Origin: Polyodon spathula
Lineage: Eukaryota > Chordata > Actinopteri > Acipenseriformes > Polyodontidae
DNA length: 64,000 nt
NCBI RefSeq assembly: GCF_017654505.1
Contig: NC_054548.1
Location: forward strand, 37,317,570-37,381,569
Direction: 5' to 3'
The notes below the pieces were generated by a model. That model was not told the origin of the DNA and searched no databases. It was given only the letters and a program-made list of their open reading frames with translations. Below, one piece after another: positions 1 through 9,834 of this stretch (position 1 is the first letter of the stretch; each line of letters starts with the position of its first letter). The position numbers and the translations under genes were made by a program.

Positions 1-502
1 ATGAAACAATTTGTCAGAGCTCTAGATAAGGAGTCAGCAGCCTTCAAGTACCTTCAAGACTTCTTCCCTAAGCTGTCTGAGGCAAAGGTCAAAGCCGGTG
101 TCTTCGTCGGACCACAGATAAAGAAGATCCTGGAGTGCAATGAATTCCCCAAGAAGCTCACTAGTAAGGAGAAAGCAGCTTGGAACAGCTTTGTTGCAGT
201 GGTTCAGGGCTTCCTGGGCAATCACAAGGCCGAAAACTATGTGGAGCTGGTTGAGACTCTGGTGAAGAACTACGGCACAATGGGCTGTAGGATGTCCCTC
301 AAAGTCCATGTCCTTGATGCTCGAGAACATGGGATCGTACTCGGAGGAGCAAGGTGAGCGCTTCCACCAGGATATACTGGACTTTGAACGCTGTTACCAA
401 GGACAGTATAACGAGAACATGATGGGAGACTACATCTGGGGGCTGATTCGTGAAAGTGATTTACAGTATAATCGTAAATCTCGAAAAACTACTCACTTCT
501 AA
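1..502 (+). pseudogene. 3' part of an uncharacterised repeat-associated ORF, frameshifted and cut by the window edge
   Basis: A 118-codon frame opens at base 1 and overlaps a second plus-strand frame (308-502) that continues the same protein-like text. The first part contains the phrases GVFVGPQIKKIL and KAAWNSF. The second contains EEQGERFHQDI and MMGDYIWGLIRESD, and ends KSRKTTHF. From memory these phrases belong to one conserved protein seen as many copies in animal genomes, often beside mobile elements; I know no function and assign none. The switch of frame near 308-357 implies a small deletion or frameshift, so the copy looks broken. The Met at base 1 is probably internal, because the family normally extends further upstream, outside this window. 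An alternative is one exon of a domesticated gene with a sequencing error. Confidence is good that it is protein-derived and low on identity. Confidence 0.55.
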
Positions 503-711
503 ATCTTTTGTAGTCATTTTTGTATTACTTTAGTATAAATACATGTTAATTTGGATTCATATGTTGTTTTCTTATTGGAAATAGGTAAATTTCAAAATAT
601 CACTGTCCTGGTCACAAAAGCAAAGTTTGTGGGGAATAATAGCCATTTTCTATACTTTTGAGGCATAAGCAATTAGGAAATAACCCTTACTACCCGGGAA
701 CAAAAATTGTG

Positions 712-981
712 TTACATAGTGTAATCAATCGTTCAATTGGAGTCTCGGTACAACTTCACGTGAATTAATAAAGTGCAATTCCCCATGCTCACATATTATT
801 ACATTTTACCTGCACGTGAAGTGTGCAATCCTCGTGCCTAAATACAAATATACATTTTAAACCACTCATGTTACACCAACCCATTTATATCCCGCGTACC
901 AATGACTATACACCAACATTAACACACTACACGTAACATACAACACAAATAAATAGCCCAGGGGCGGGGCACTTTGGCACA
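712..981 (-). repeat. Truncated LTR fragment, same family as the solo LTR at 47173-47772
   Basis: Read on the minus strand from 981, the sequence begins TGTGCCAAAGTGCCCCGCCC and follows the first half of the LTR at 47173 closely, with shared stretches such as GTAGTGTGTTAATGTTGGTG and AGGTAAAATGTAATAATATG. Similarity stops at about 712-718, so only the start (U3 side) of the LTR is kept. No partner LTR or internal domain is visible nearby. Confidence 0.7.
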
Positions 982-1065
982 ATGAGACACCAGCCTGAAC
1001 CCCACTTGCTCTCATTGTTTTAAGTAAGGTCCTGGCGTCCTTTGGCAGAATTGGGTGAAATATCT

Positions 1066-1462
1066 TTAAAAGACAGCAATGCAGACAACTAGATTAATGC
1101 CAAAATGAACAGCCCAATTTATCAGACCTTCAGCTAAATTGTAAGCTTCAGTGCCAGTATCAGATGATTCGGACTCTGATTCATCGTTCTGACAACTTGA
1201 ATATGCATCACGTGATTGAATGTTGGCAAGAAATGTTGATTGATTACATTCCTGATACACACATGTAGCAGGGTTGTAAGGTGGTTCTGATGGTTCTAGG
1301 ATCATAAAATTCTGCAGAGGAATCATGATAATATGGTTCCTCTAAGCAATCAGAGTGGTTCTCTTGCATGTGTTCTGTAATAATGGCCACATTTCTAATT
1401 AAGCCTGCATGCACGTGTTGCCATCTTGTCCAATAAGAAGGCATAATTTTGTGGTTATCCAT
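1066..1462 (-). pseudogene. Broken ORF with acidic serine-rich stretch, possibly transposon-derived
   Basis: Two overlapping minus-strand frames (1244-1462 and 1066-1326) together read like one protein split by a frameshift. The second frame has an acidic, serine-rich run (NDESESESSDTGTEAYN) followed by LAEGLINWAVHFGINL. An acidic linker followed by a short W-A-x-x-F/Y-x-I helix resembles the N-terminal segment I have seen in ORFs linked to DNA transposons, but I cannot name the family. The homology-like text stops near 1087. It could also be a chance pair of frames. Confidence 0.3.
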
Positions 1463-4400
1463 ATTTCACCCATAAAAAGATATGTTTAGACTTTGGTATT
1501 ACAACGTCAAAAATGCTCCAACTGCTCCCTAACCTTCCTCCCCAACACCAAATCAACCAGACAATAGAGTGTTTCAAGTACATGACTGGAATAAATAAAA
1601 CCATGTGGTTTATTTTAGCCTCTGATCACTGACTCACATGTCACTGGAGAAAAAAAAAATGAAGCCACACAGGTTAACTACATCCCTCCCACACGTGATA
1701 AGTTTCAATCTGTGTTGACGTGAGATAGCCTCGTCACAGATGGAGGTAACTTCCTGTATCGTCAAGTGAAGAATATACTCAGATTCGTCACCTCAAAATT
1801 TACTTTATGAAACACCTTACAGTAACATAGCTTCTAATCACAGGAAAACCTTTTATTATTATCGATCCTCGTTGCAGAAGCTACATGCTTAAATTCACTC
1901 TGCATGTATCTTGCTAGTATGGGCAACAATCCACCACAGCAAGAGCAGTCAAGAGAAGAGGTGGTGTATGAAAGGACAATGATTCTGAAAAGGTATGGCA
2001 ACAAGTATAAGATATTGAATGATGTTGTAACGTAAACCATTCATCCTTAAATTTTTGTAAAGCCTAAAATCTGTGCAATTTACTGGTGTTTTTTTTTTTT
2101 TTTTTTTTTTTTTTTTCACTTCAGCAAACTACCCACTTGATTGACAGGTCTTGATTTGCTCACTTCATCCTTTTTATGGGAACCACAAAGACAAGCGTGT
2201 TCCAAGTCTGTGTAGATGCTATCTTATTATTAGTTATTGTGGGCTTTTTATAGTTATTCATAAATACTGAACATGATTGTGTGGTGTTAATTTGTTAAGT
2301 TCATTTTTTGTTTATATAAATTGTGTTATGGACTACATTTTGAGATACAGACATGTTACTAATGTACTTGATAACATTAATTTATAAATTCAATTCATGG
2401 CTATGGTTAATAGTTTTGTGACTAGTTTGACACTATTAAAATTTAAAGTATAGAGTAATTTGATATATGTTTCAATATTAACTAGTTAATCAAATTAATA
2501 AGTATTGTTAAAATAGATGCATTAAAATGTTTGGATATACTATAACACCTGACAGAAGGATATCTACATCATCAAATGGAAAACAATGCAAATGGATGGA
2601 GATGCAGATGGATCACATTAGTTTACTACAAAGCTATGTCTTATTTGGTGCTTATCTTGGCGAGAGCTGAGTTCAAATCAACATGAAGTTCAACATCTAC
2701 TCTCATGTAATGGAAATCTTGATTCTTCAGTCATTAGGAAAATAAGAAAAAAAGTAACATCAAACGTTGCTTCCGATGTTTTTACAGTATTTTTGCATAA
2801 ACTGTTTTTATTTTTTTAATTACGTGCAGCAGCTGCGCTCCACGGTTTTTGTGTTTTGTGAGGAGGGGAGAGGAGGAACGCACACTGTACTAACTGTCCG
2901 TGCACCAGACTCTGCGTTAGATTTACTGGAATTTGGACATCTTACATAAACCACTGGTGCACCACCGTTTCCCTCCAGCAGGACCATTCTATACTTTCAC
3001 CACAATCTATGCTTTTCACCTATCACCTCACAGACGGGTTAATGGGCACTCCGGAGATTTCATATACTGTTAATACGACCATACAGCGACTTTGGAATTA
3101 CAAACTGAAAATCATAATGAATAAATAATTAAAAGTATTACATTATATTGACACTATTAGTATAAACAAATAGCACTGCTACATGATAGCAGCATTTATG
3201 TTTTTTTATACTTATTGTAGCCTACTTCATATAGTGAATAACAACTTACTGCAACAAAAAAGTGGATACAGGTTATTAAAAACATAATTTAATACATTTT
3301 CATGAAACTAAAATTGTTTACAAATATTGTGAGGAAAATAACTTAGAGTTTAAAAAGTTACCGCAAATGCTTATACTAGAATGTGTGTTAACCTCTAAAT
3401 ATTTTTCAGGAGTAAAACCGTTTATCTCAACCGCCAGTCTTGATAATCTCTGAGAAAGACGTTAATCTTGAGAAAGTCTTGTGAGGGAGAGGGCTTGTGA
3501 GGTGTCTGAATGTCGGTTTAAGGTTGGTCTATGGTTTCTCCAACACACACAGAATTTTTAAATAGCCTCATTATATATGCTTCATGATTTTATACACGAT
3601 TTTATATACACATGTACACATACATTCAATTGTAAAGGTTGAAAAACTAAACGTACCATCTCAATTGAAGGTTGGTTGGCTCAGCGTTGGTCAAACACCT
3701 TTCACCAACCATGCCAATTAGCCAACCAAGCCCAACGTCGTGTGCTGTCTGGGTTGCACTTATTCTTCAGCACAGCTGGAGTCACTGGAAGGTAAGGCAG
3801 ACGGGCCCACTTTGTCCTGCCACGGAGACGTCATTCAGGGGATTCTACACAATACTCATTAAGTGTTTTCATCTTGCGCCCCATTTTCAAATCAAACTAG
3901 TAACTGCCATTGTATACTTAAAAGCCTTCCTACACCTTATCCTGCTAATTTCAAAAGTAGGATCTTTGACTGACAGGTGCTTGAGCTGGCAAATGAAAGT
4001 CCACAGTTGGTATAGGTCTTGATAATTGACAGTCATTTAAATGATTGAGAGCATCCTGGCACTGCTTCAGTCAACGAGATACTAACAGATCACTAAGATG
4101 ATTGACAGCGACCCCTAGCCATTCAGAGTGTAATGGAGATGAGACAGACAGTAAGTTTAAAAACTAAACAAACTATAGATGATTTCTAAATTGTTATTTT
4201 TGGTACAAAAATAAAAAATAGTGAGTGGTTTTACCGACATTTATCCTTTTAAATTTATTTCAGTCGAACTCTTGTATTTTGGGAATTCAACATTTAACAA
4301 GCTTTACCTATTAATATCGAAAAGTAGCAAGCCTAATTATAAACTAGAGAATCGGAAAGCAATTTTTTGTCGCAGTAATGATTCTTTAAATGAGAACACA

Positions 4401-4960
4401 TTTAATGATTTATTCATTTGTACAAATAAAAAACATTATTTCCCCGCCAATGAAAACACCTGTGGGAACAGTTGGACAAATACTCACACCACAGAAAAAT
4501 AATAAAAATGTTTAGTTTACTGTTTAAAATTACAGCAGCCAACTATTTTCATCTGTATGCTGGCCTCTCTACTTGTGGTCCTTGGTATTGTAAAGATTAT
4601 ATTTTTTTTATTTAAAACTAAATATATAAGTCTAGAAAGACTTGTCTCTAAACATCAGTAAAATTTGATATGGTTTAAGCCAGCTCTATTTTTAAGTCAA
4701 AATAAGACTTATTAAACTTTTTTATAGTCTTATAGTTCTGACACTTTAAATAAAAATGTACCATTATTTATTTAGGATTTTTTAAAAAAAATGTACAGGT
4801 ACAGTTACTCCAACCCTTGAATTGTTTTTGTTTATTCATGAAATATCTTGCTCTGGGTTTCAAAGAAAAATACTTTGGCCATCACATTAACATCCATCTA
4901 TCTACAGTGAGCCAGATAATCAACACCAGGAGCAAAAATCTACAGACCACCCTTTGTATC
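1463..4960. other. AT-rich DNA with no recognised gene
   Basis: No protein-like frame, RNA gene or complete element was recognised. It holds a 28-base T run at 2089-2116 and a small imperfect hairpin near 3670-3735 (TTGGTTGGCT paired with AGCCAACCAA). The open frame at 4221-4502 is AT-rich and matches nothing I know. Confidence 0.5.
2089..2116 (+). repeat. Poly-T run of 28 bases
   Basis: An uninterrupted T homopolymer. It could be the reverse-strand A tail of an old retroposon, but no retroposon body was recognised beside it. Confidence 0.9.
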
Positions 4961-4963
4961 TAA

Positions 4964-5191
4964 AAAGACACAAATGCCAGAGCAGGAAGCCCTGGAGACC
5001 CATTCACTTCCCGATTGAGGTTTCACATTGAGCGTCTGAACAGAAGGATCAAAGAACAGAAACTGTTTGACACCATCATTCCCCTTTCCACAGCTGGAAG
5101 CATCAACCAGTTCTTCACTGTAGCGTGCTTAAGAACAAACTACCAGTGTAAACCCCTGATCCAAGCTTGGATTAAAGAAGTAAAAAAGTAA
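4964..5191 (+). pseudogene. C-terminal remnant of a DDE_4-type (Harbinger/ISL2EU-like) transposase
   Basis: An open stretch between in-frame stops at 4961 and 5189 encodes about 75 residues, including RFHIERLNRRIKEQKLFD and the phrase TIIPLSTAGSINQFFTV. The pattern of R-x-H-I/V-E-R, then R-R-I-K, then a hydrophobic I-N-Q-x-F/V-T-V block is what I expect at the C-terminus of DDE_4 nuclease-domain transposases. The third acidic catalytic residue of that fold lies in the H-I-E-R block. No upstream catalytic half, terminal inverted repeats or target duplication were found, so this is an isolated relic. It could instead be an exon captured from such a transposase. The family call rests on recall of the motif. 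Confidence 0.5.
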
Positions 5192-6904
5192 TTTTTCAGT
5201 CTCATTTTGTAAGTTAATACAGTAAAAGTCAAACTTATTTGTGTTAGAATTATATAAACATTATTCAGTTAAAACAATAAAACACGTAATTGTGTTAAAA
5301 TAAATGCTAGGGTTTACATTAGCACATTTTATAACAAATAAAAAACTGGATTTTTTCTTCAATCTTTTGTTTAATATTGATTTACACAGTGTGCAACACC
5401 TGGCAATACATTCTTCATGTAGTAATTGTTTATAAGTTCCAGCCATATCATTACATTGCATATGTCAAAGCAATACAGACCATTTATATTTTCATTGATA
5501 GATACTGTGACATGTACACATACAAGTAAAAATAGTCAATTTAATCTTTGAACTCATTAATAACAGCAGGATCATGGTAAATGCTTTGCACCAAACTGTA
5601 ATCCTGGCACAAAAAACCGTGTCACATCACTCCATCCCAGTGATAAGTAACTGACCTTGCACCTGCCAGTAGTAAGCAAGGCTGTGTTTTAATGTTAAAG
5701 TACTATGTTGCAGTGAATATAGCTCTTCACATTAACACATTTGATTATAACAAGTCCTAAAGAAGGCTTTTCTAGTGGATCATGAACCACACCACTTCGA
5801 GAAGCTCCTAGACAAGGAGCATCAGGGTGAATCACAAATCAATTTCCAAACCCTGTCTCATTTCAGCTTTCTGCCATATTTTCTACTCTACTCATGATTA
5901 AGACTCTTTGTTGACATGCAATGAGATTTTGTTTGTGCTTTTTTGTTTTCTAAAAAAAAAAAAAAAGGGGAAGAAGCTAAAATAAAAAATAAGAATAATG
6001 GAAATTATTTGTTAAAATAAATTATTTTTCACTCAAATCAATGTATATGGGCCTGTTGGCAACCAATACAAGCAGTCTTTATTTTCTCATCTGCTGTTCT
6101 TCCTAACATGGAAGACTTCCCTAAAATGTGAAGAGGTTAGTCTAGGCTTGTGAAGTGTATACCAATCTGAATTTTAATTCTCTTTGATTCTTTCTTCTAT
6201 CTTGTGGGCCATGTCAAAAGTAATTTGAATGGACCTTAAATGTAACTGCTCATACTCAGTACAAACAAATACACAAGCATTAGGGTTAAGCCTATACACT
6301 TCTATAGGGAGGAATGTGAAGGATGTGGCATTTTGGTAATTTGTAATCTTTTTGGGATGCTGATAGGAAAGACCACTGCTTACTTGCACATTTCCAAATA
6401 GAGAAACAACAAGAGGCTTGTCACTACTGTTTTTCATGGAGGATCAAAATCATTCTAGGCCTCAGATATCTGCAGGAAGCTCTCCAACTAGTCCTTTATA
6501 TAGTAAAACATAAATAATTGTTTACATGTTACAAAAAAACAAAAAACAAATACAGTATATCATTTGTACTTGCAATGAGATTGATCATAAAACTTTGTGT
6601 CTAAGTAGACTTTATCAGTGTCTTCTTTAAAGCAACACAGTTTTTAATAACACTAATTTACCTAATAGGATATTAGGTATCTCTTATAATCCGAATTACC
6701 TGGGCACATATATCAAAGCTGCTCCTTTAAGAGTCATGTATGCGTCCGGAGATAAATATGAGTGACGCATAAGGCTCAGAGCCATTTTCTCTTTCAGCCT
6801 TTGCCTGAAGAAGGAATGAGCTTTGACTTTAATTCATAACTACGTGAATACGTTGATTTAATTAACTTTTTCTCTCTCATTTCGTGTTTTGAAATAATTT
6901 TGCT
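5192..6904. other. AT-rich DNA with no recognised gene
   Basis: Nothing convincing was seen. An 87-codon minus-strand frame at 6174-6437 has no recognisable motif. The segment 6655-6830 contains a block (CTCCTTTAAGAG, then GTCCGGAGATAAATATGAGT) that might be the start of a mobile-element terminal repeat, but no partner was found. Confidence 0.45.
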
Positions 6905-8078
6905 TTTTAGGTGATAATTCTTCTTAGTTTTAGGTTCTGATTATGTCCCCTCCACGGCCATGTGCGAAGCCGGCAACACAAATTGTGTTTCCAGCTGGTG
7001 CAGATGGGAGGTGGAATAATTTCACTGTCAGCCAGGAACTTGCAAAGCTGTGGGAAAGAGTCACAGTTTGACAGATTATTCTTCCAGAAAGCCATCTTTT
7101 GCACGAATGTTGCGATTCGATCACTCCGCTGAAAAATATTGGTATTCTTTCCTTGCAAACCTGCATTCAGTTCATTCAGTTTTGCAAATGTATCTGTGGC
7201 TTATGCAAAAAGGCACGTTTTATTTTGATCACAGAGAAAATCAATCTATTTTCTTTGCAGTCCATCGCATAGGCAAGCAGCTTTTATCTCAGTTAAAAAA
7301 ATTGTTCTAGTACCCTTCCTCTTGAGAGTCAACGAACTTCAGTGTGGAACAACAGCACGTTGTGATCGGACCCCATATCTTCACAGCTTTGCAAACAGGT
7401 GCGCGCAAAGAGGGTGAGGTTTGATGTAGTTCACAATGGATATGGCCTGCTGTAAGGCCTCCTCTAGCTCTGTGTTGAAATCTTTAGTTGCCAGTTGCTG
7501 TCTGTGGATCATGCAATGAGTCCACATAGAAGACAGAGCAGCTCTTTGAGCAATAAGCAATAAGGCGCGCAGTCCTACTTTGTGGCCAGCCACAGACGGC
7601 ACCCTTGTTGTCCTTTATGTATCACATTGAATATTTCTTGTGCAGTCTTGTGTCCTGGAAGAGACAACATAATGTCTTCAAAAATTCTACCCTCCCATAA
7701 GTATCGCACAAAAGCTAAGAAATGTGCATCACACCCTTCAGTGCTCAAAATAATTTCAGATATTCCACCAGTGTGTTTTCTTTATTTGCTGCTATCGCCT
7801 CAATCCTTTGCTTCACAGTCTTGTTGGAGAGATGTATGGCTGTGAGTTTGTTTGCCTCAGTTTCTCCACACATTATTCTCAACGTGTCGACTGCAGTGGG
7901 CACAATTAAAGTCCCCCCAAATGTGTGAGGCTTCTTTGCCTGTGCTCAAAATGATGCCAGTTGAGCTTGATCAAAGATGGACAAAGTCCTCTTGAATTGC
8001 ACTTGTTGATGCGAAAGTCCCTCTTTCCTGTAGACTCATTGTTGGAAATTGATGATATGCCTTGCTGCATGCTGCTAC
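6905..8078 (-). pseudogene. Decayed ZBED-like hAT transposase
   Basis: Minus-strand frames carry the ordered signature of ZBED5/SCAND3-like hAT transposases. From the N-terminal side: a segment ending ETEANKLTAIHLS (about 7830-7900); WTHCMIHRQQLATK (7500-7560), matching the usual T-H-C-x-x-H-R-x-x-L; then VNYIKPHPLCAHLFAKL, the C-E-D-M-G-S-D-H block and FHTEVR (7330-7440); and finally MQGKNTNIFQRSDRIATFVQKM (7090-7160). Several stops and frame changes separate these blocks. Both ends are missing: similarity to the related hAT copy at 9239-9826 stops abruptly near 8078, where DIRS-like sequence begins, and no inverted repeat is seen at the low end. In intact relatives the protein is a cut-and-paste transposase or a domesticated derivative. 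This copy is clearly dead. Confidence 0.7.
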
Positions 8079-9238
8079 AATCATTGTCCTTGGCGCTGGA
8101 TGAGATACTAAAGCTCTCTCACAAAGCACACAAGCCTTCCAAGGAGTTGGCATGCCTCCTTCCCAAGCAGAAGCCCACAGTCCATAAGCCAGAAAAGCAT
8201 TGGCAAAACAGGCATCTTCAGCCCCAAAAGCAGATTCAGGCTCCTGAAGCCCCTGCTAGAGGTAATGCGCAGAACCGTTTTCACGGTACACAATGCGGAG
8301 GCTGGTGCAATTATCGGCACCCAGGGTCCAGGGCCCATTCTATCAGGCGCATCTGGATTATTTTTGCTGATCGTGCACCACAGACACCTGGATGATTACC
8401 ACCATCAGGGCCGGTTGCTTTCTGCAGTTTCGATTTGACTCCATTACCTTTGAGGACATGACCACAACAACTGTGATGAACCCTCAAGACACTGTACTAG
8501 TACTAGCCCTACTGTTCAATTGCTTACCCTCTCAGCACGAGAGAAGGGTTTTACTCCAGGTACTTCCTGGAGCTGAAACGGGATGGTGGCCTCAGACCGA
8601 TCCTCGACCTCAGACAGCTCAATCTGTACTTGAGAGTACGAAGGTTCATGCTGACAACACGACAGTGGAGCTCAAGGATGCCTACTTTCACATCCCTATA
8701 AGGAAATATTTGAAGTTTGCCTTTCAAAGTACCGCGTAGTTCTGTGTACTGCTGTTCAGACTCTCTCTAGCTCCTTGCACATTTTCAAAGTTCCTGGATG
8801 CTATATTGGCCCTCTGAGACTAAAAGGCTTCAGCGTGATCAATTACCAGGACGACTGGCTGATATGTGCCGAGTTACCAGAATAGGCAGTGTTGCACACA
8901 GGACTGGTCATAAACCATCTCCAATGGTTAGGCATCAAGGTGAACCAGTTGAAAAGCCAGTTAATGCCCTCTCAAGGGCTGTCTATCTCTGCAAAAGCCT
9001 CAATTTTGGAAACATGATCCCCAATAACTCAGGAGAAACCAAGGTCACAATCACCAACAACTCAGAAGAAACCAAGGTCAGTTGAGTTCCTATTATTTTG
9101 GAATTCCTGGGTGCCTGAAAGAGTGTCAGCCTCACATTTGTGTCTTCTGTAAAGTATACAAGCTTCATACCTGATCTAAGTCACTGATGTATATCAGAAA
9201 CAGTTGGGCACTCAACTGAGTTCATGGCTGAGTTATGC
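8079..9238 (+). pseudogene. Decayed DIRS-type reverse transcriptase fragment
   Basis: Across several frames the plus strand reads like the reverse transcriptase of DIRS retrotransposons. One frame gives GFYSRYFLELKRDGGLRPIL and LDLRQLNLYLR at about 8545-8630, another gives LKDAYFHIPI at 8675-8700, and a third gives GFSVINYQDDWLICAELPE at 8830-8885. That last motif is the Y-x-D-D polymerase site with the DIRS-type D-D-W-L. The 5' portion (8080-8400) is proline- and glutamine-rich and may be the gag-to-RT linker. Frameshifts and stops inactivate it. The sequence resumes after the hAT insertion (from 9835) for a short distance. DIRS elements use a tyrosine recombinase rather than an integrase; no recombinase segment was found here. 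Confidence 0.65.
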
Positions 9239-9826
9239 CAGTGGTTTTCAGCCTCGGCCCTGGGGACCCACTGTGTCTGCTGTGGATCGTGAGAAGCCAC
9301 CTTGGTATCTCTCCTGCTTGCATACAGCACAGCACACAGCAAGGCATATCATCAACTTCCAACAATGAGTCTACAGGAAAGAGGGACTTTAGCATCAGCA
9401 AGTGCAATTCAAGAGGACTTTGTCCATCTTTGATCAAGCTCAACTGGCATCATTTTGAGGTGAGCTCCTGTATCGCACAGGCAAAGAAGCCTCACACATT
9501 TGGGGGGAATTTAATTGTGCCCACTGCGGTCGACATGTTGAGAATAATGTGTGGAGAAACTGAGGCAAACAAACTCACAGCCATACATCTCTCCATCCAC
9601 ACTGTGAACTTTTGACTAGACCCTTAATTAAAATTATAATTAGCTTTATTAGACCATTTTAATTGTTTACAGTTCTTAAACAGTTGCAGAGATCATGATA
9701 CTTATAACATGTTATAGCTAACTTGAAATCGGTTCAATTAATGGTCTAGTTAAGTAATTGAGAGCTCAGTTGGAATGAAAACCAGCAGACACAGTGGGTT
9801 CCCATGACAGAGGTTGAAAAACACTG
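9239..9826 (+). mobile_element. Internally deleted hAT element with 44-bp inverted ends and 8-bp target duplication
   Basis: The left end begins CAGTGGTTTTCAGCC and the right end finishes GGTTGAAAAACACTG, its imperfect inverse. The match extends inward through CCCACTGTGTCTGCTG. The flanks carry an exact 8-bp direct repeat, AGTTATGC, at 9231-9238 and 9827-9834, the duplication length expected of hAT. The interior (about 9340-9615) keeps a translated segment including FGGNLIVPTAVDMLRIMCGE and ETEANKLTAIHLS. This matches the N-terminal part of the longer hAT copy at 6905-8078, which lies in the opposite orientation. It is therefore a non-autonomous derivative of that family, inserted into the decayed DIRS fragment. 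Confidence 0.85.
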
Positions 9827-9834
9827 AGTTATGC

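Noticed and set aside
6655..6830. Possible left inverted terminal repeat of a DIRS element
   Set aside because: Only a short phrase (TATCAAAGCTGCT) is shared with the termini at 52123-55986, and no partner end was found.
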